A program made the position numbers and the translations under genes. This document shows, piece by piece, positions 34,824-43,900 of a stretch of DNA of 64,000 bases. The stretch's first letter is position 1, and each line of letters begins with the position of its first letter. The stretch is from Egaibacter danicus (GTDB taxonomy: Bacteria; Pseudomonadota; Gammaproteobacteria; Burkholderiales; Burkholderiaceae_C). The notes beneath the pieces are model-generated. The model worked only from the letters and a program-made list of their open reading frames with translations. It was not told the DNA's origin and made no database searches. The stretch spans positions 124,001-188,000 of the forward strand of contig JADJII010000009.1 in the NCBI GenBank assembly GCA_016707075.1, read 5' to 3'.

Positions 34824-35906
34824 ATGATTCAAAGACGCACGCTACTCAAGTCCACTGCCGCAGTCGCGCTGGGCGCACCGGCCCTGAGCAGCCTCGCGCA
34901 ACAAACTGTGACCCTCAAGTTCCACACGTTCATGGCGCCTCAGTCCAACGTGTGGCTGAACATGCACAAGGCGTGGATGGACAAGGTCGAGAAAGAATCT
35001 GGTGGCCGCATCAAGTTCGAAGGTTATCCCGCCATGCAGTTGGGCGGCACGCCCGTGCAGCTTTATGACCAGGCCAAGGACGGCGTGGTGGACATCATCT
35101 GGACGCTGCCAGGCAATACGGCAGGCCGATTTCCCCGCGTGGAGGTGTTTGAACTTCCGTTCATGATGACCAACGCTGAAGCCACCTCCAAAGCCTATTG
35201 GGAATACGTGCAAACCGTGGCGGCAGACGAGTTCAAGGACACCCAGGTGCTGGCATTGCAAGTCCACGGCCCCGGCATGTTTCACACCAAGGAAAAGCAG
35301 ATCAAGACGGCAGCCGATCTGAAGGGCCTGAAGATGCGCGGACCCACGCGCCAGATCACCAAAATGCTGGGTTATCTGGGTGCAACACCTGTCGGAATGC
35401 CACTGCCAGGCATTCCGGACGCGTTGTCCAAAGGCACGATTGATGGCGCCGTGATTCCCTGGGAAGTGGTGCCTTCAGTCAAAGTGCACGAACTCACCAA
35501 ATTCCACAGCGAATTTGAACCATCTGGGGGTGCGCTGTACACCACGACGTTTGTCATGGCCATGAACAAGGCAAAGTACAACTCGCTGCCGCCTGATCTG
35601 AAGAAAATCATCGACAACAACTCGGGGCTGGAGACATCGGGTTGGCTGGGCAAAGTGCAACAGGCCGGTGACGTGGCTGGCCGCCAGTCAGCGGTTGATC
35701 GCAAGAACACCATTTACACCATTCCTGCGACCGACGCGCAGGAGTTCCGTCGCAAGGCCGCATTGGTCGAGGTCGAATGGATGGAAGACATGAACAAGCG
35801 CGGCTTTGATGGACGGAAATTGCTGGATACGGCCCGTGCCCTGATTGAAAAGCACACCAAGACACAGGCAGCACCGGCCAAGGCGGCTGCACCCAAGAAG
35901 GTTTGA
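34824..35906 (+). CDS. TRAP transporter solute-binding protein (DctP type)
   Basis: The 360-residue periplasmic receptor starts with a twin-arginine-like signal (MIQRRTLLKSTAAVALGAPA), so Tat export is possible. DctP-family segments are KFHTFMAPQSNVWLNMHKAW, VQLYDQAKDGVVDIIW, and LKGLKMRGPTRQITKMLGYL followed by GATPVGMPLPG. The Arg in KMRGP would contact the ligand carboxylate, as usual in this family. GGAG precedes ATG 34824. An intrinsic terminator follows. With the Bug protein upstream, the cluster has two unrelated binding proteins. Confidence 0.93.
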   Translation: MIQRRTLLKSTAAVALGAPALSSLAQQTVTLKFHTFMAPQSNVWLNMHKAWMDKVEKESGGRIKFEGYPAMQLGGTPVQLYDQAKDGVVDIIWTLPGNTAGRFPRVEVFELPFMMTNAEATSKAYWEYVQTVAADEFKDTQVLALQVHGPGMFHTKEKQIKTAADLKGLKMRGPTRQITKMLGYLGATPVGMPLPGIPDALSKGTIDGAVIPWEVVPSVKVHELTKFHSEFEPSGGALYTTTFVMAMNKAKYNSLPPDLKKIIDNNSGLETSGWLGKVQQAGDVAGRQSAVDRKNTIYTIPATDAQEFRRKAALVEVEWMEDMNKRGFDGRKLLDTARALIEKHTKTQAAPAKAAAPKKV

Positions 35907-35932
35907 ACTGAATCTGAATCGACCCTACCTGC

Positions 35933-35959
35933 AAAGGGCTCCGAAAGGAGCCCTTTTTT
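35933..35959 (+). terminator. Intrinsic terminator after the TRAP/gentisate cluster
   Basis: AAAGGGCTCC-GAAA-GGAGCCCTTTTTT forms a stable stem and tetraloop with a T run, 27 bp after the DctP stop. It should end the gentisate-TRAP transcript. Confidence 0.88.
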
Positions 35960-35992
35960 ATCGGTCCTTTCGTTTCAATTTACACTGATCGC

Positions 35993-36538
35993 ATGCAACG
36001 CAGCCTCATCAAACACTGCAGAAACTGTGGCGCCGCCGTCGTCTACCGGGTACCGGACGATGGTGACACCAAAGAGCGTGCAGTGTGCCCCTCCTGCCAA
36101 ACCATCCACTATGAAAATCCGCTCAACGTGGTTGGAACCGTGCCTCACCTGGGTGACCGAGTGCTGCTGTGCAAGCGCAATATCGAGCCGCGCCGGGGCA
36201 AATGGACACTGCCAGCCGGCTTCATGGAGTTACATGAAACCACAGCAGAAGGTGCGGCCCGGGAAACCGTGGAAGAGGCTGGCGCCCAGTTTGATCTGGA
36301 GCGCCTGTTCTCCGTGTTGAATGTCGCCCGCGTGGGACAGGTTCATCTGTTTTACACCGCACGACTGTTGAGCGATCAGTTTGACCCCGGCCATGAGACC
36401 ATCGAGGCCCGTCTGTTCACCGAAGCCGAAATTCCCTGGGACGACATTGCCTTCAGAACAGTCAGGGAAACGCTGGAACACTACTTTGCTGATCGTCGGT
36501 CCGGACAATTGTCCTTTCACACGATCGATATCGTTTAG
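35993..36538 (+). CDS. Nudix hydrolase with N-terminal zinc ribbon
   Basis: The 181-residue protein has two CxxC pairs (HCRNCGA and VCPSCQT) forming a zinc ribbon. A Nudix box follows at about residues 76-98 (GFMELHETTAEGAARET, then VEEAGA). This architecture is like NudC-type or ADP-ribose pyrophosphatase-like enzymes that hydrolyse nucleoside diphosphates linked to another moiety. The length is below that of full NAD pyrophosphatase NudC, and the substrate is unknown. It is transcribed separately after the terminator at 35933. Confidence 0.9.
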   Translation: MQRSLIKHCRNCGAAVVYRVPDDGDTKERAVCPSCQTIHYENPLNVVGTVPHLGDRVLLCKRNIEPRRGKWTLPAGFMELHETTAEGAARETVEEAGAQFDLERLFSVLNVARVGQVHLFYTARLLSDQFDPGHETIEARLFTEAEIPWDDIAFRTVRETLEHYFADRRSGQLSFHTIDIV

Positions 36539-36567
36539 CTCACACGGGTATTTCACAGCTGGGTTCG

Positions 36568-36963
36568 TTAGTGGCGGTGCCAGCGTCCGGGCTCAAACCG
36601 CCAGCCGCCGCCAAAGCGTATCCACTGGTGGGGAACCCAGACGTGCCTGGGACGATTCATTTCCCAGTGTCCAGCAACCCAGACATGGCGGCCGCCCACC
36701 CAGTTCCAGAACCCGCCAATCCAGAGATAACCTGGTGCAGGGGGATAACCGACAACTTCCTGATAGGGGGGCGGTGGCGCAACCATCACCACTCCATTGA
36801 GGTAATAACTTCCCGGAGCAGGCAAAGGATGAGGGGGTGGAAGTGGTGGTGGCGGAGCGTAGACAACGGGCCGGGCGGGTGCTACGACGCAACCTGCCAG
36901 CCCGGCCGCGATGGCAGCAACCGCTACAAGGCAACCGAATTGAAGCAATCGGAATGAACGCAT
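36568..36963 (-). CDS. YXWGXW-type repeat lipoprotein
   Basis: The 131-residue protein begins with a lipoprotein signal peptide ending in the lipobox GLAGC (about residue 25). A proline-rich linker follows (PPPPLPPPHPLPAPG), then aromatic repeats such as YLWIGGFWNWVGG, HVWVAGHW and HVWVPHQWIRFGGGW. This resembles YXWGXW-repeat proteins, which are probably anchored to the outer membrane and have no settled function. TGGAG lies upstream of ATG 36963. Confidence 0.85.
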   Translation of the reverse strand: MRSFRLLQFGCLVAVAAIAAGLAGCVVAPARPVVYAPPPPLPPPHPLPAPGSYYLNGVVMVAPPPPYQEVVGYPPAPGYLWIGGFWNWVGGRHVWVAGHWEMNRPRHVWVPHQWIRFGGGWRFEPGRWHRH

Positions 36964-37049
36964 AACATCTCCAGAAAAAGTGTTGTTATGGAGGTTCAAC
37001 GCCACACCTGACCGTGACAGCGACAGGCTTTACCGGCCTTTACCCGGCT

Positions 37050-37319
37050 TTACCCAGCTGTAACAATGTCTTTTTCTATCAGCGCCTGCAGGCAGGCCGC
37101 GCATTCACGCAATGCCGCACAAGGTGACGCCAAAGCCGACCGCAGAAACTGAGCCGCGTAATCAGGGTCTCCGTGAAAACGCGCCGTGTCTACCCACCAG
37201 CCTTGCCCTGCCATGAGCCATTTGAAATCCACCTCAGCGAGCAACGCATCACGTTCACCCGCTTGCACTGGCTCGCTTTGATATGAATGCATTGGCTCTG
37301 ACTGGACCGGAGTAATCAT
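37050..37319 (-). CDS. Conserved-looking small protein of unknown function
   Basis: The 89-residue protein is soluble and mostly helical, with tryptophans in FKWLMAGQGWWVDTARFH and two cysteines pairs near LASPCAALRECAACLQALI. I recognise no family. AAGAAGGG lies upstream of ATG 37319. Codon usage resembles the neighbours, which supports a real gene. No operon partner is evident; a 249-bp gap precedes it. Confidence 0.6.
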   Translation of the reverse strand: MITPVQSEPMHSYQSEPVQAGERDALLAEVDFKWLMAGQGWWVDTARFHGDPDYAAQFLRSALASPCAALRECAACLQALIEKDIVTAG

Positions 37320-37568
37320 GGATACCCTTCTTGGCTAACCCGATGGACCCGTAACGCCTGAAGTGCAATGTAGGCTTACCCGGCTAGGGGATCAGGTCTA
37401 GAAACAGGGAGAAACCGGTCTTTTTCAAATGGATAGGGCATCCAGTTGACTTCACCGTGAAGTTTTTCACGAATGACCACTGCATTGTGTAACGGGTGGC
37501 AAGGAGTCGATTCCCGCCGATAGACTCATGCTCAATCTAGAAAACCAACGCAGGAGACCTCTGCCGCA
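37320..37568. other. Intergenic region without a recognised feature
   Basis: This gap between divergent genes contains short inverted segments (TTCACCGTGAAG and nearby GTGAAGTTTTTCAC at about 37450-37470). I see no gene, clear riboswitch or repeat copy. It probably holds promoters for the two flanking genes. Confidence 0.4.
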
Positions 37569-38186
37569 ATGCCTCAAACCGCCTTTGTCCTGCGCATCGC
37601 GTTGCGCCGCCTCAAGCCCACCGTCTGGCGTGAGGTTCTGGTGAGTCCCGCTTCTACACTGCGCGAATTGCACGCCGTGATTCACGCGGCCATGGGATGG
37701 GACGATGACCATCAGTATGCGTTCGCCCGGCCCGATGGCAACAAGGGGTTTTATCAGTTGGACAAAAGCCGTCTGTATGAGCCACCGGTTGATCAGGACC
37801 CTTGGGACATACCCGGTAACAACGACGCCACCACGACTGTTGGGGAGCTGTTGCAGGCACCCAGGGACCGACTGCTGTATATGTACGACTTCGGCGACAA
37901 CTGGGAACACCTGATCACCCTGAAAGAACAGGTACTTGTGGATGGCCCCCTGCCCGCCTTGCTGGGTGCCCAGCACGCATGCCCGCTGGAAGATTGCGGA
38001 GGCGTCAAAGGCTGGATTGATTTGTGCACGGCTCTGGCACATCCGGAGCGCCCGGGATGTACCCAATTGGCACGCCTGTATCAGGGCTTTGAACCTCAGG
38101 CTTTTGTGCCGGAGTTGCGTGAAAAGGCAGTCGCCCGGCTTCAGCCCAGGCAGCAGCAGACGAATCCGGAATTGACGGAGGCCTGA
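37569..38186 (+). CDS. Plasmid pRiA4b ORF-3-like family protein
   Basis: The 205-residue protein matches the pRiA4b ORF-3-like domain: FVLRIALRRLKPTVWREVLV, LRELHAVIHAAMGWDDDHQY, LLYMYDFGDNWEHLITL and CPLEDCGGVKGW. This family is widespread in bacteria, and its biochemical role is not established. GGAGA precedes the ATG at 37569. It may be cotranscribed with thymidine kinase, whose start is 43 bp downstream. It is not by itself evidence of a plasmid. Confidence 0.88.
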   Translation: MPQTAFVLRIALRRLKPTVWREVLVSPASTLRELHAVIHAAMGWDDDHQYAFARPDGNKGFYQLDKSRLYEPPVDQDPWDIPGNNDATTTVGELLQAPRDRLLYMYDFGDNWEHLITLKEQVLVDGPLPALLGAQHACPLEDCGGVKGWIDLCTALAHPERPGCTQLARLYQGFEPQAFVPELREKAVARLQPRQQQTNPELTEA

Positions 38187-38228
38187 TGGCAACCGAACCT
38201 GTTGATAATCCTTGCCAAGGAACCGTCC

Positions 38229-38801
38229 ATGGCCAAGCTTTTCTTCAGGTATTCGGCAATGAATGCCGGCAAATCAACTTCTCTGCTACAGATCGCCTAC
38301 AACTACGAAGAGCAGGGGCAAAAAGTCCTGCTGTACACAGCCGGCATCGACCACCGCAGCGGTACCGGGCAGATTGCTTCACGTCTGGGACTGCAACGCA
38401 GCGCATTTGTGTTCGATAAGTCCACGCATTTCTCGCAGTTGCTCAAAAGCCAGGATGACCTGGCGTGTGTGCTCATTGATGAGTCCCAGTTCCTGCAGCC
38501 AGACCAGGTGCGGCAATTGCACGAAGTCGCCAACGTACACAACACACCTGTCATCTGTTTTGGCCTGCGAACCGACTTCACCGGCAAACCCTTCGATGGA
38601 GCTGCCTGGTTGCTCGGTCTGGCGGACGATATAGAGGAAATCAAGACCATTTGCAGTTGCGGACGAAAAGCCACCATGAACATCCGTCTGGATGATTTTG
38701 GTCAACGCGTGCTGGAAGGCGAACAGGTAGAGATTGGCGGAAACAATCGCTACAGACAAGTATGCGCCCGGTGTTTTTACCTCGGCGAAGTGGCGGTCTG
38801 A
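38229..38801 (+). CDS. tdk: Thymidine kinase (type II)
   Basis: The 190-residue salvage enzyme phosphorylates thymidine with ATP. The P-loop AMNAGKSTSLL is near residue 10. The catalytic glutamate lies in LIDESQFL (about 80), and two CxxC-like pairs (ICSCGRKA and CARCFYLG) form the structural zinc site. ATG 38229 gives the usual N-terminus MAKLFFRYSAMNAGKS; an earlier in-frame ATT/ATG region at 38202 is less likely. The C-terminus is complete. Confidence 0.95.
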   Translation: MAKLFFRYSAMNAGKSTSLLQIAYNYEEQGQKVLLYTAGIDHRSGTGQIASRLGLQRSAFVFDKSTHFSQLLKSQDDLACVLIDESQFLQPDQVRQLHEVANVHNTPVICFGLRTDFTGKPFDGAAWLLGLADDIEEIKTICSCGRKATMNIRLDDFGQRVLEGEQVEIGGNNRYRQVCARCFYLGEVAV

Positions 38802-38867
38802 TATGCAATCACCGATGTCTCCAAATACCATGCTTCAGGCAATCCCCCTCCTACTCTTTTGCCGACC

Positions 38868-39596
38868 ATGAACCGCCCCCTGCAATTTCTGTGGTGGCCT
38901 GTTCTCATCTTTCTGGGTGTGGGGATAGTCTGGTTCCTGACGCCCTACGTTATCGCCACGGTGCTCATCGCCAGTGGCTCGCCCGCATCCATTTCCCACG
39001 CTGGCCAGTTTGGCGACCAGTTTGGGGCGGTAAGCGCCCTGTTTTCCGGGCTGGCGTTCGCCGGGGTCGTTGTCAATCTCTGGCTGCAAAGGGAAACAAC
39101 CAGCGCACACCAGATACTGGCCAGAGACCAGATGAAACTGCTGGGTGATGTCATCCGGGCCCAGACCGAAGTGGCCTCCAGTGCCGCGCAAGCCTCTCAG
39201 GGCCAGGCGTTCGCCATTGCGGCCGGCATCATTCAAGCTGACAAGGTGCGCCTTGCCCGCAAGCTGACTTTCAAATTGCTGCGGGAAAAGGATTTCGTGC
39301 TGTGGTCCACTACCGAACGGGCGCAGGCCGAAGTCGTTTGCCATACGTTCGACCAGATTGGCATCATGATCAAAAATGGCATGGTGAAACCCCAGACCAT
39401 CTATGACGGCTGGTACGCAACGATCATGGAGTCCTGGAAAATTCTGGAGCCTTTCATTCGCAGCAAACGCAAGGAATATGGCTCGGAAAACGTGGGATCA
39501 GGCTTCAGGTACCTTTTTGATGAGATGAGAAGGATTAAAAAAGCCGAGGCTGACCGTTTGGCGAGCTATCAAAAGTACCCGGCTCCGAACGGGTAG
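38868..39596 (+). CDS. Membrane-anchored protein of unknown function (DUF4760-like)
   Basis: The 242-residue protein has two N-terminal membrane helices (FLWWPVLIFLGVGIVWFL and AVSALFSGLAFAGVVVNLW). A coiled segment and a soluble helical domain follow (LTFKLLREKDFVLW, then IYDGWYATIMESWKILEPFI). The arrangement resembles DUF4760-type proteins, but I am not certain of the family. A weak ribosome site precedes ATG 38868; an in-frame ATG 9 bp earlier is possible. A strong terminator follows. Confidence 0.65.
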   Translation: MNRPLQFLWWPVLIFLGVGIVWFLTPYVIATVLIASGSPASISHAGQFGDQFGAVSALFSGLAFAGVVVNLWLQRETTSAHQILARDQMKLLGDVIRAQTEVASSAAQASQGQAFAIAAGIIQADKVRLARKLTFKLLREKDFVLWSTTERAQAEVVCHTFDQIGIMIKNGMVKPQTIYDGWYATIMESWKILEPFIRSKRKEYGSENVGSGFRYLFDEMRRIKKAEADRLASYQKYPAPNG

Positions 39597-39615
39597 AAAT
39601 CCGCTTCCAGATAAT

Positions 39616-39654
39616 GAAAAAGGGGTGGCAAACGCTGGTTTGTCACCCCTTTTT
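39616..39654 (+). terminator. Intrinsic terminator
   Basis: AAAAAGGGGTGGCAAAC and GTTTGTCACCCCTTTTT form a long stem with a short loop and T run, 20 bp after the preceding stop. The symmetric A and T runs mean it could act in either direction. Confidence 0.85.
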
Positions 39655-39763
39655 CATTTGCGGGAAATATCAGGCGTTTCTTTGACAAAGGGCAAAAACA
39701 GGGGCGTCAATATCCCTAGCATTTGTGGACGGCCCGGGTTAGCTTCTTCTGTTTATCGCCATC

Positions 39764-39793
39764 TTGACAAATACTATACGGGGTATATATACT
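39764..39793 (+). promoter_or_regulatory. Promoter with embedded TATAC-GGG-GTATA operator
   Basis: A consensus TTGACA (39764-39769) and TATACT (39788-39793) are separated by 18 bp. The palindrome TATAC-GGG-GTATA (39775-39787) lies wholly within that spacer, so a bound repressor would block RNA polymerase. G-rich centres flanked by ATAC/GTAT are characteristic of CsoR-family operators, and a CsoR-family gene lies in the same cluster. It drives the RND-to-rhodanese genes. The regulator link is inference. Confidence 0.72.
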
Positions 39794-39817
39794 GGGCACA
39801 GTATTCAAGGAATTCCC

Positions 39818-40912
39818 ATGACATATTTCCGTGCATCTGCCATTCAACGCGCTGCCAGGGCTTTGCTTTTGGGTGCTGCGCTCGCTTATGGCCAGACACA
39901 CGCAGCCCCCCCGATCGCAGTGGCGGTCGTAGCCGTCAAGCCTCAGGCCGTGCCGACCGGGTTTGAGGTGGATGGGGTGGTCCAGCCAGTCCGTCAGAGC
40001 ACGCTATCAGCCCAGGCTTCAGGAAGGATTTCGTCGTTGCTGGTCAAAGCGGGAGACCGCGTACGCGCGGGCCAATTGCTGGCCACCATCGATGACCGGG
40101 AAGCCCAGACAGGCGTGCAGCGCAGTCAGGCACAGGTAGCCCAGGCGGAAGCCGAATTGCGAAACGCCAAAGCCCATGCACAACGCACCAGTGAATTGCA
40201 GGCACAAGGCTTTGTCAGCAAAGCAGCGCTGGATACCGCCACCGCGCAGCTCAATGCTTTGCAGGCCGGTCGTGATCAGGCAAGCGCCGGCGCCCGGCAA
40301 TCAGCCTTGGCTCAGGGTTTTACCCGTGTCACCGCGCCCTATGACGGCTGGGTATTGCAGACACTGAGCGAAGCCGGCGATCTGGCGGTTCCCGGTAAAC
40401 CCTTGTTGACTCTGTATGCCCCACTCCCGTTGCGTGCAGTCGTTCAGGTGCCCGCATCTCGCGGTGATTTGGCCCGAAATGCGAAATCGGTTGAGGTTCA
40501 GATACCTGACGGCAAGGGTGGCCAGCAATGGCTAGCCCCCACCGCCCGCAGCGTATTGCCTTCGGCTGATCCCGTGTCACAAACCATTGAATGGCGCCTG
40601 GAATTGCCATCGGTCACTGGTCAGGCACTGGTGCCGGGCCAGCAGGTTCGCGTGCGGTTTGCCGGCGGTGTGTCCGAACGCATGGTTGTGCCGGGTACCG
40701 CCGTGATCCGGCGCGGTGAGTTGACGGCCGTCTACGTGGCTACCGGTGGTTCGGGTGCCCAGGGATTCGCCCTCAGGGCCATCCGGCTGGGGGCCGATCA
40801 CGGCTCGGTGGGTGTGGAAGTGCTCGCAGGACTCGCCAGCGGGGATCGAGTGGCGCTGGATCCTGTTCGTGCCGGTCTGGCTGGTGCGCAGGCCATTGAC
40901 GCCGCACGCTGA
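39818..40912 (+). CDS. RND efflux periplasmic adaptor (membrane fusion protein)
   Basis: The 364-residue protein has a signal peptide (ALLLGAALAYGQTHAA), then barrel-sandwich segments (QASGRISSLLVKAGDRVRAG), a coiled hairpin near residues 90-150, and the returning ALAQGFTRVTAPYDGWV. It links the inner-membrane RND pump to an outer-membrane channel. AAGGA precedes ATG 39818. It is the first gene of the cluster behind the operator-containing promoter. No outer-membrane factor gene is present, so a TolC-like protein from elsewhere must be used. Confidence 0.93.
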   Translation: MTYFRASAIQRAARALLLGAALAYGQTHAAPPIAVAVVAVKPQAVPTGFEVDGVVQPVRQSTLSAQASGRISSLLVKAGDRVRAGQLLATIDDREAQTGVQRSQAQVAQAEAELRNAKAHAQRTSELQAQGFVSKAALDTATAQLNALQAGRDQASAGARQSALAQGFTRVTAPYDGWVLQTLSEAGDLAVPGKPLLTLYAPLPLRAVVQVPASRGDLARNAKSVEVQIPDGKGGQQWLAPTARSVLPSADPVSQTIEWRLELPSVTGQALVPGQQVRVRFAGGVSERMVVPGTAVIRRGELTAVYVATGGSGAQGFALRAIRLGADHGSVGVEVLAGLASGDRVALDPVRAGLAGAQAIDAAR

Positions 40913-40920
40913 GGTTAGCC

Positions 40921-43900
40921 ATGCAGGACAACACGACTCCTTCTTCCCCTGCCCGCCTGGGAGCCTCGGGCCGCATTGCGGCGGCGTTTCAGTCAAACGC
41001 CATCACACCGCTGCTGGCGCTGGTGGCTTTGCTGCTGGGACTGTTTGCCGTGCTGGTAACTCCGCGCGAGGAAGAGCCGCAGATCAATGTCACCATGGCC
41101 AACGTGCTGATCCCCTTCCCCGGGGCCAGCAGTGACAACGTGCAGAACATGGTGGCCCGCCCGGCGGAGCAGGTATTGAGCCAGATAGCCGGTATTGAAC
41201 ATACCTATTCGGTAGCCCGACCCGGCGTCGCCGTGCTCACGGTGCAATTCAAGGTGGGCGTTCCGCGAACCGAGGCGCTGGTACGTCTGTACGATGTTCT
41301 CAACGCCAATCAGGACTGGTTGCCGAGGGATTTGGGCACGCTCGCCCCGATTGTCAAACCCAAGGGAATTGACGATGTGCCGGTATTGGCAGTCACGTTA
41401 TGGGGCAAGGATGCTCAGGCCGCCAACGACCTGGAGCGCGTGGCCCACGCTCTGGAACTCGAGCTCAAAAGCGTCAAAGGAACCCGCGAAGTGCAGGTCA
41501 CCGGTGGGCCCGGGCGTGCCGTGCACGTATGGCTGGACCCGATACGCCTGCGCGAGCGAGGGGTCGATGTGTTGGGCCTGAAGGCTACCCTGGCAGCAGC
41601 CAACTTTGGCATGCCGTCGGGCGCCGTGCTGGACGCCAGCGGCAAGACGGCACAAATGCTGACGGTAGAAACCGGCGAATTCCTGACTTCCGTCGATGAT
41701 ATCGGCTCACTGGTAGTGGGTGTGAGCAACGGCAAACCCGTCTATCTGCGTGAGGTGGCCCGTATCGAGGCCGGTGCACAGCAACCTCAGCGCTACGTCT
41801 GGTTCACCCCAGGAGCAGCATCCAAATCAGGCCCGTCAGGTGGGCTGGCCACCGGGCAGGTATTTCCTGCCGTCACGATCACGGTAACCAAGAAACCTGG
41901 TGAAAACGCGGTGGATGTGGCACGTGCCGCCAGCGCTCGCGTTGAAGCCCTGCGCAACACGGTGATTCCGTCCAGTATTGAAACCACTGTCACCCGCAAC
42001 TATGGTGAAACAGCGGCTGAAAAAGCCAACAAACTCATTCAGAAGCTTGCCTTTGCCACCGGCTCTGTCATCTTGCTCGTGGGTCTGGCGCTGGGCCGGC
42101 ACGAGGCGGTGATTGTGGGCGGCGCGGTGATTCTCACGCTGACCGCGACGTTGTTTGCAAGCTGGGCCTGGGGCTTCACGCTGAACCGGGTCAGCCTGTT
42201 TGCGCTGATCTTTTCCATTGGCATTCTGGTTGATGACGCGATCGTGGTGGTGGAGAACATCCACCGCCATCAGCAACTGTTTCCCCATAAGTCACTCGCC
42301 GAGATCATTCCCGGCGCAGTTGACGAGGTCGGTGGCCCCACCATTTTGGCGACCCTCACTGTGATTGCCGCGTTGCTGCCCATGGCTTTCGTCAGCGGTC
42401 TGATGGGCCCCTACATGAGCCCGATCCCGATCAACTCCAGCCTGGGCATGGCCATGTCGCTGGCGATTGCGTTCACTGTTACGCCGTGGCTCTCGCTCAA
42501 ACTCATGAAATCGCATGGCCACGGTCATGCAGATGCCGCCGATACCACACCTAAGGGCCTGGGTCCGAAACTGCAGCGTTTTTTTACCCGCGTACTTACA
42601 CCCCTTCTGAATAGCGCACGCAAACGCTGGCTGCTGCTTGGAGGCATTCTGGCAGCGCTGCTGCTGTCCGTCGGCCTGACGCTGGTGCAGTGGGTGGTAC
42701 TGAAGATGCTGCCCTTCGACAACAAAAGTGAATTTCAGGTGGTTGTCGAAATGCCCGCCGGTACACCGCTGGAAAACACGGCCTCGGCACTGCATGAGAT
42801 GGGTGATTTTCTGGCACGCCAGCCGGAAGTTCGCGATCTGCAAGGGTACGCCGGTACAGCCAGCCCGATTACCTTCAATGGCTTGGTGCGCCAGTACTAC
42901 CTGCGGGCGGACGCCGAACAGGGCGACCTGCAGGTCAATCTCGTGGACAAGCATGAACGCAGCGACAAGAGCCATGTGATTGCCCAGCGCCTGCGCCCCG
43001 AACTGGAAACAATTGGTGCCCGCCACAATGCCCGGGTAAAAGTAGTCGAAGTGCCACCGGGTCCGCCGGTCATGAGCCCTCTGGTGGCCGAGGTTTATGG
43101 TCCTGACGAAGCAGGCCGACAGCAACTGGCACAACGTATCGCCAAGGCTTTTGACGTTACACCAGACATTGTTGGCGTGGACTCTTCGCTCAAGGAGGAC
43201 GCTCCTCGTGCGCACCTGACAGTTCGGCGTCAGCGTGCCGAATCGCTCGGCATTCCCGTCGCTGCCATAGCGCAGACTGTCCATGGCGCGCTGTCGGGCG
43301 CAGACGCTGCCTACCTGCACGATGGCCAGAGCAAATACCCGGTTCCGGTCCGTCTGCAACTGCCACTGGAAAGTCAGGTCGGTCTGGACGCCCTGCTCGC
43401 CTTGCCCATGAAAGCAGCCAACGGCCAGATGGTGCCGCTGTCGGAATTGGTGCAGGTTGACCGTGGCGTGATCAACAAGCCGCTGTTCACCAAAGACCTG
43501 CACCCGGTCAGCTACGTGTTTGGCGACATGGCCGGCAAACTGGACTCACCACTGTATGGCCTGTTTGCGATCCGGCCGCACCTCAAGGAAGCAGCGCTGC
43601 CAAATACAGGAGACTTGGGAGAATACTGGATTCGCCAACCGGTGGATACCTATCGCCAATACGCCATCAAATGGGACGGTGAGCTACAAATCACCTATGA
43701 CACGTTCCGCGACATGGGCGCTGCCTATGGCGTAGGTCTGATCCTGATCTACCTGCTGGTGGTGGCGCAATTCAGGAGCTACCTGACGCCGCTGGTCATC
43801 ATGGCGCCCATTCCACTCACCATCATTGGCGTGATGCCCGGCCATGCGTTGCTGGGCGCCCAGTTCACGGCAACCAGCATGATCGGCATGATTGCGCTGG

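Noticed and set aside
37320..37480. Possible cyclic di-GMP riboswitch (GGCTAACCCGATGG and GCTTACCCGGCTA segments)
   Set aside because: The fragments resemble parts of that class on casual reading, but the conserved core and tetraloop arrangement are absent on both strands.
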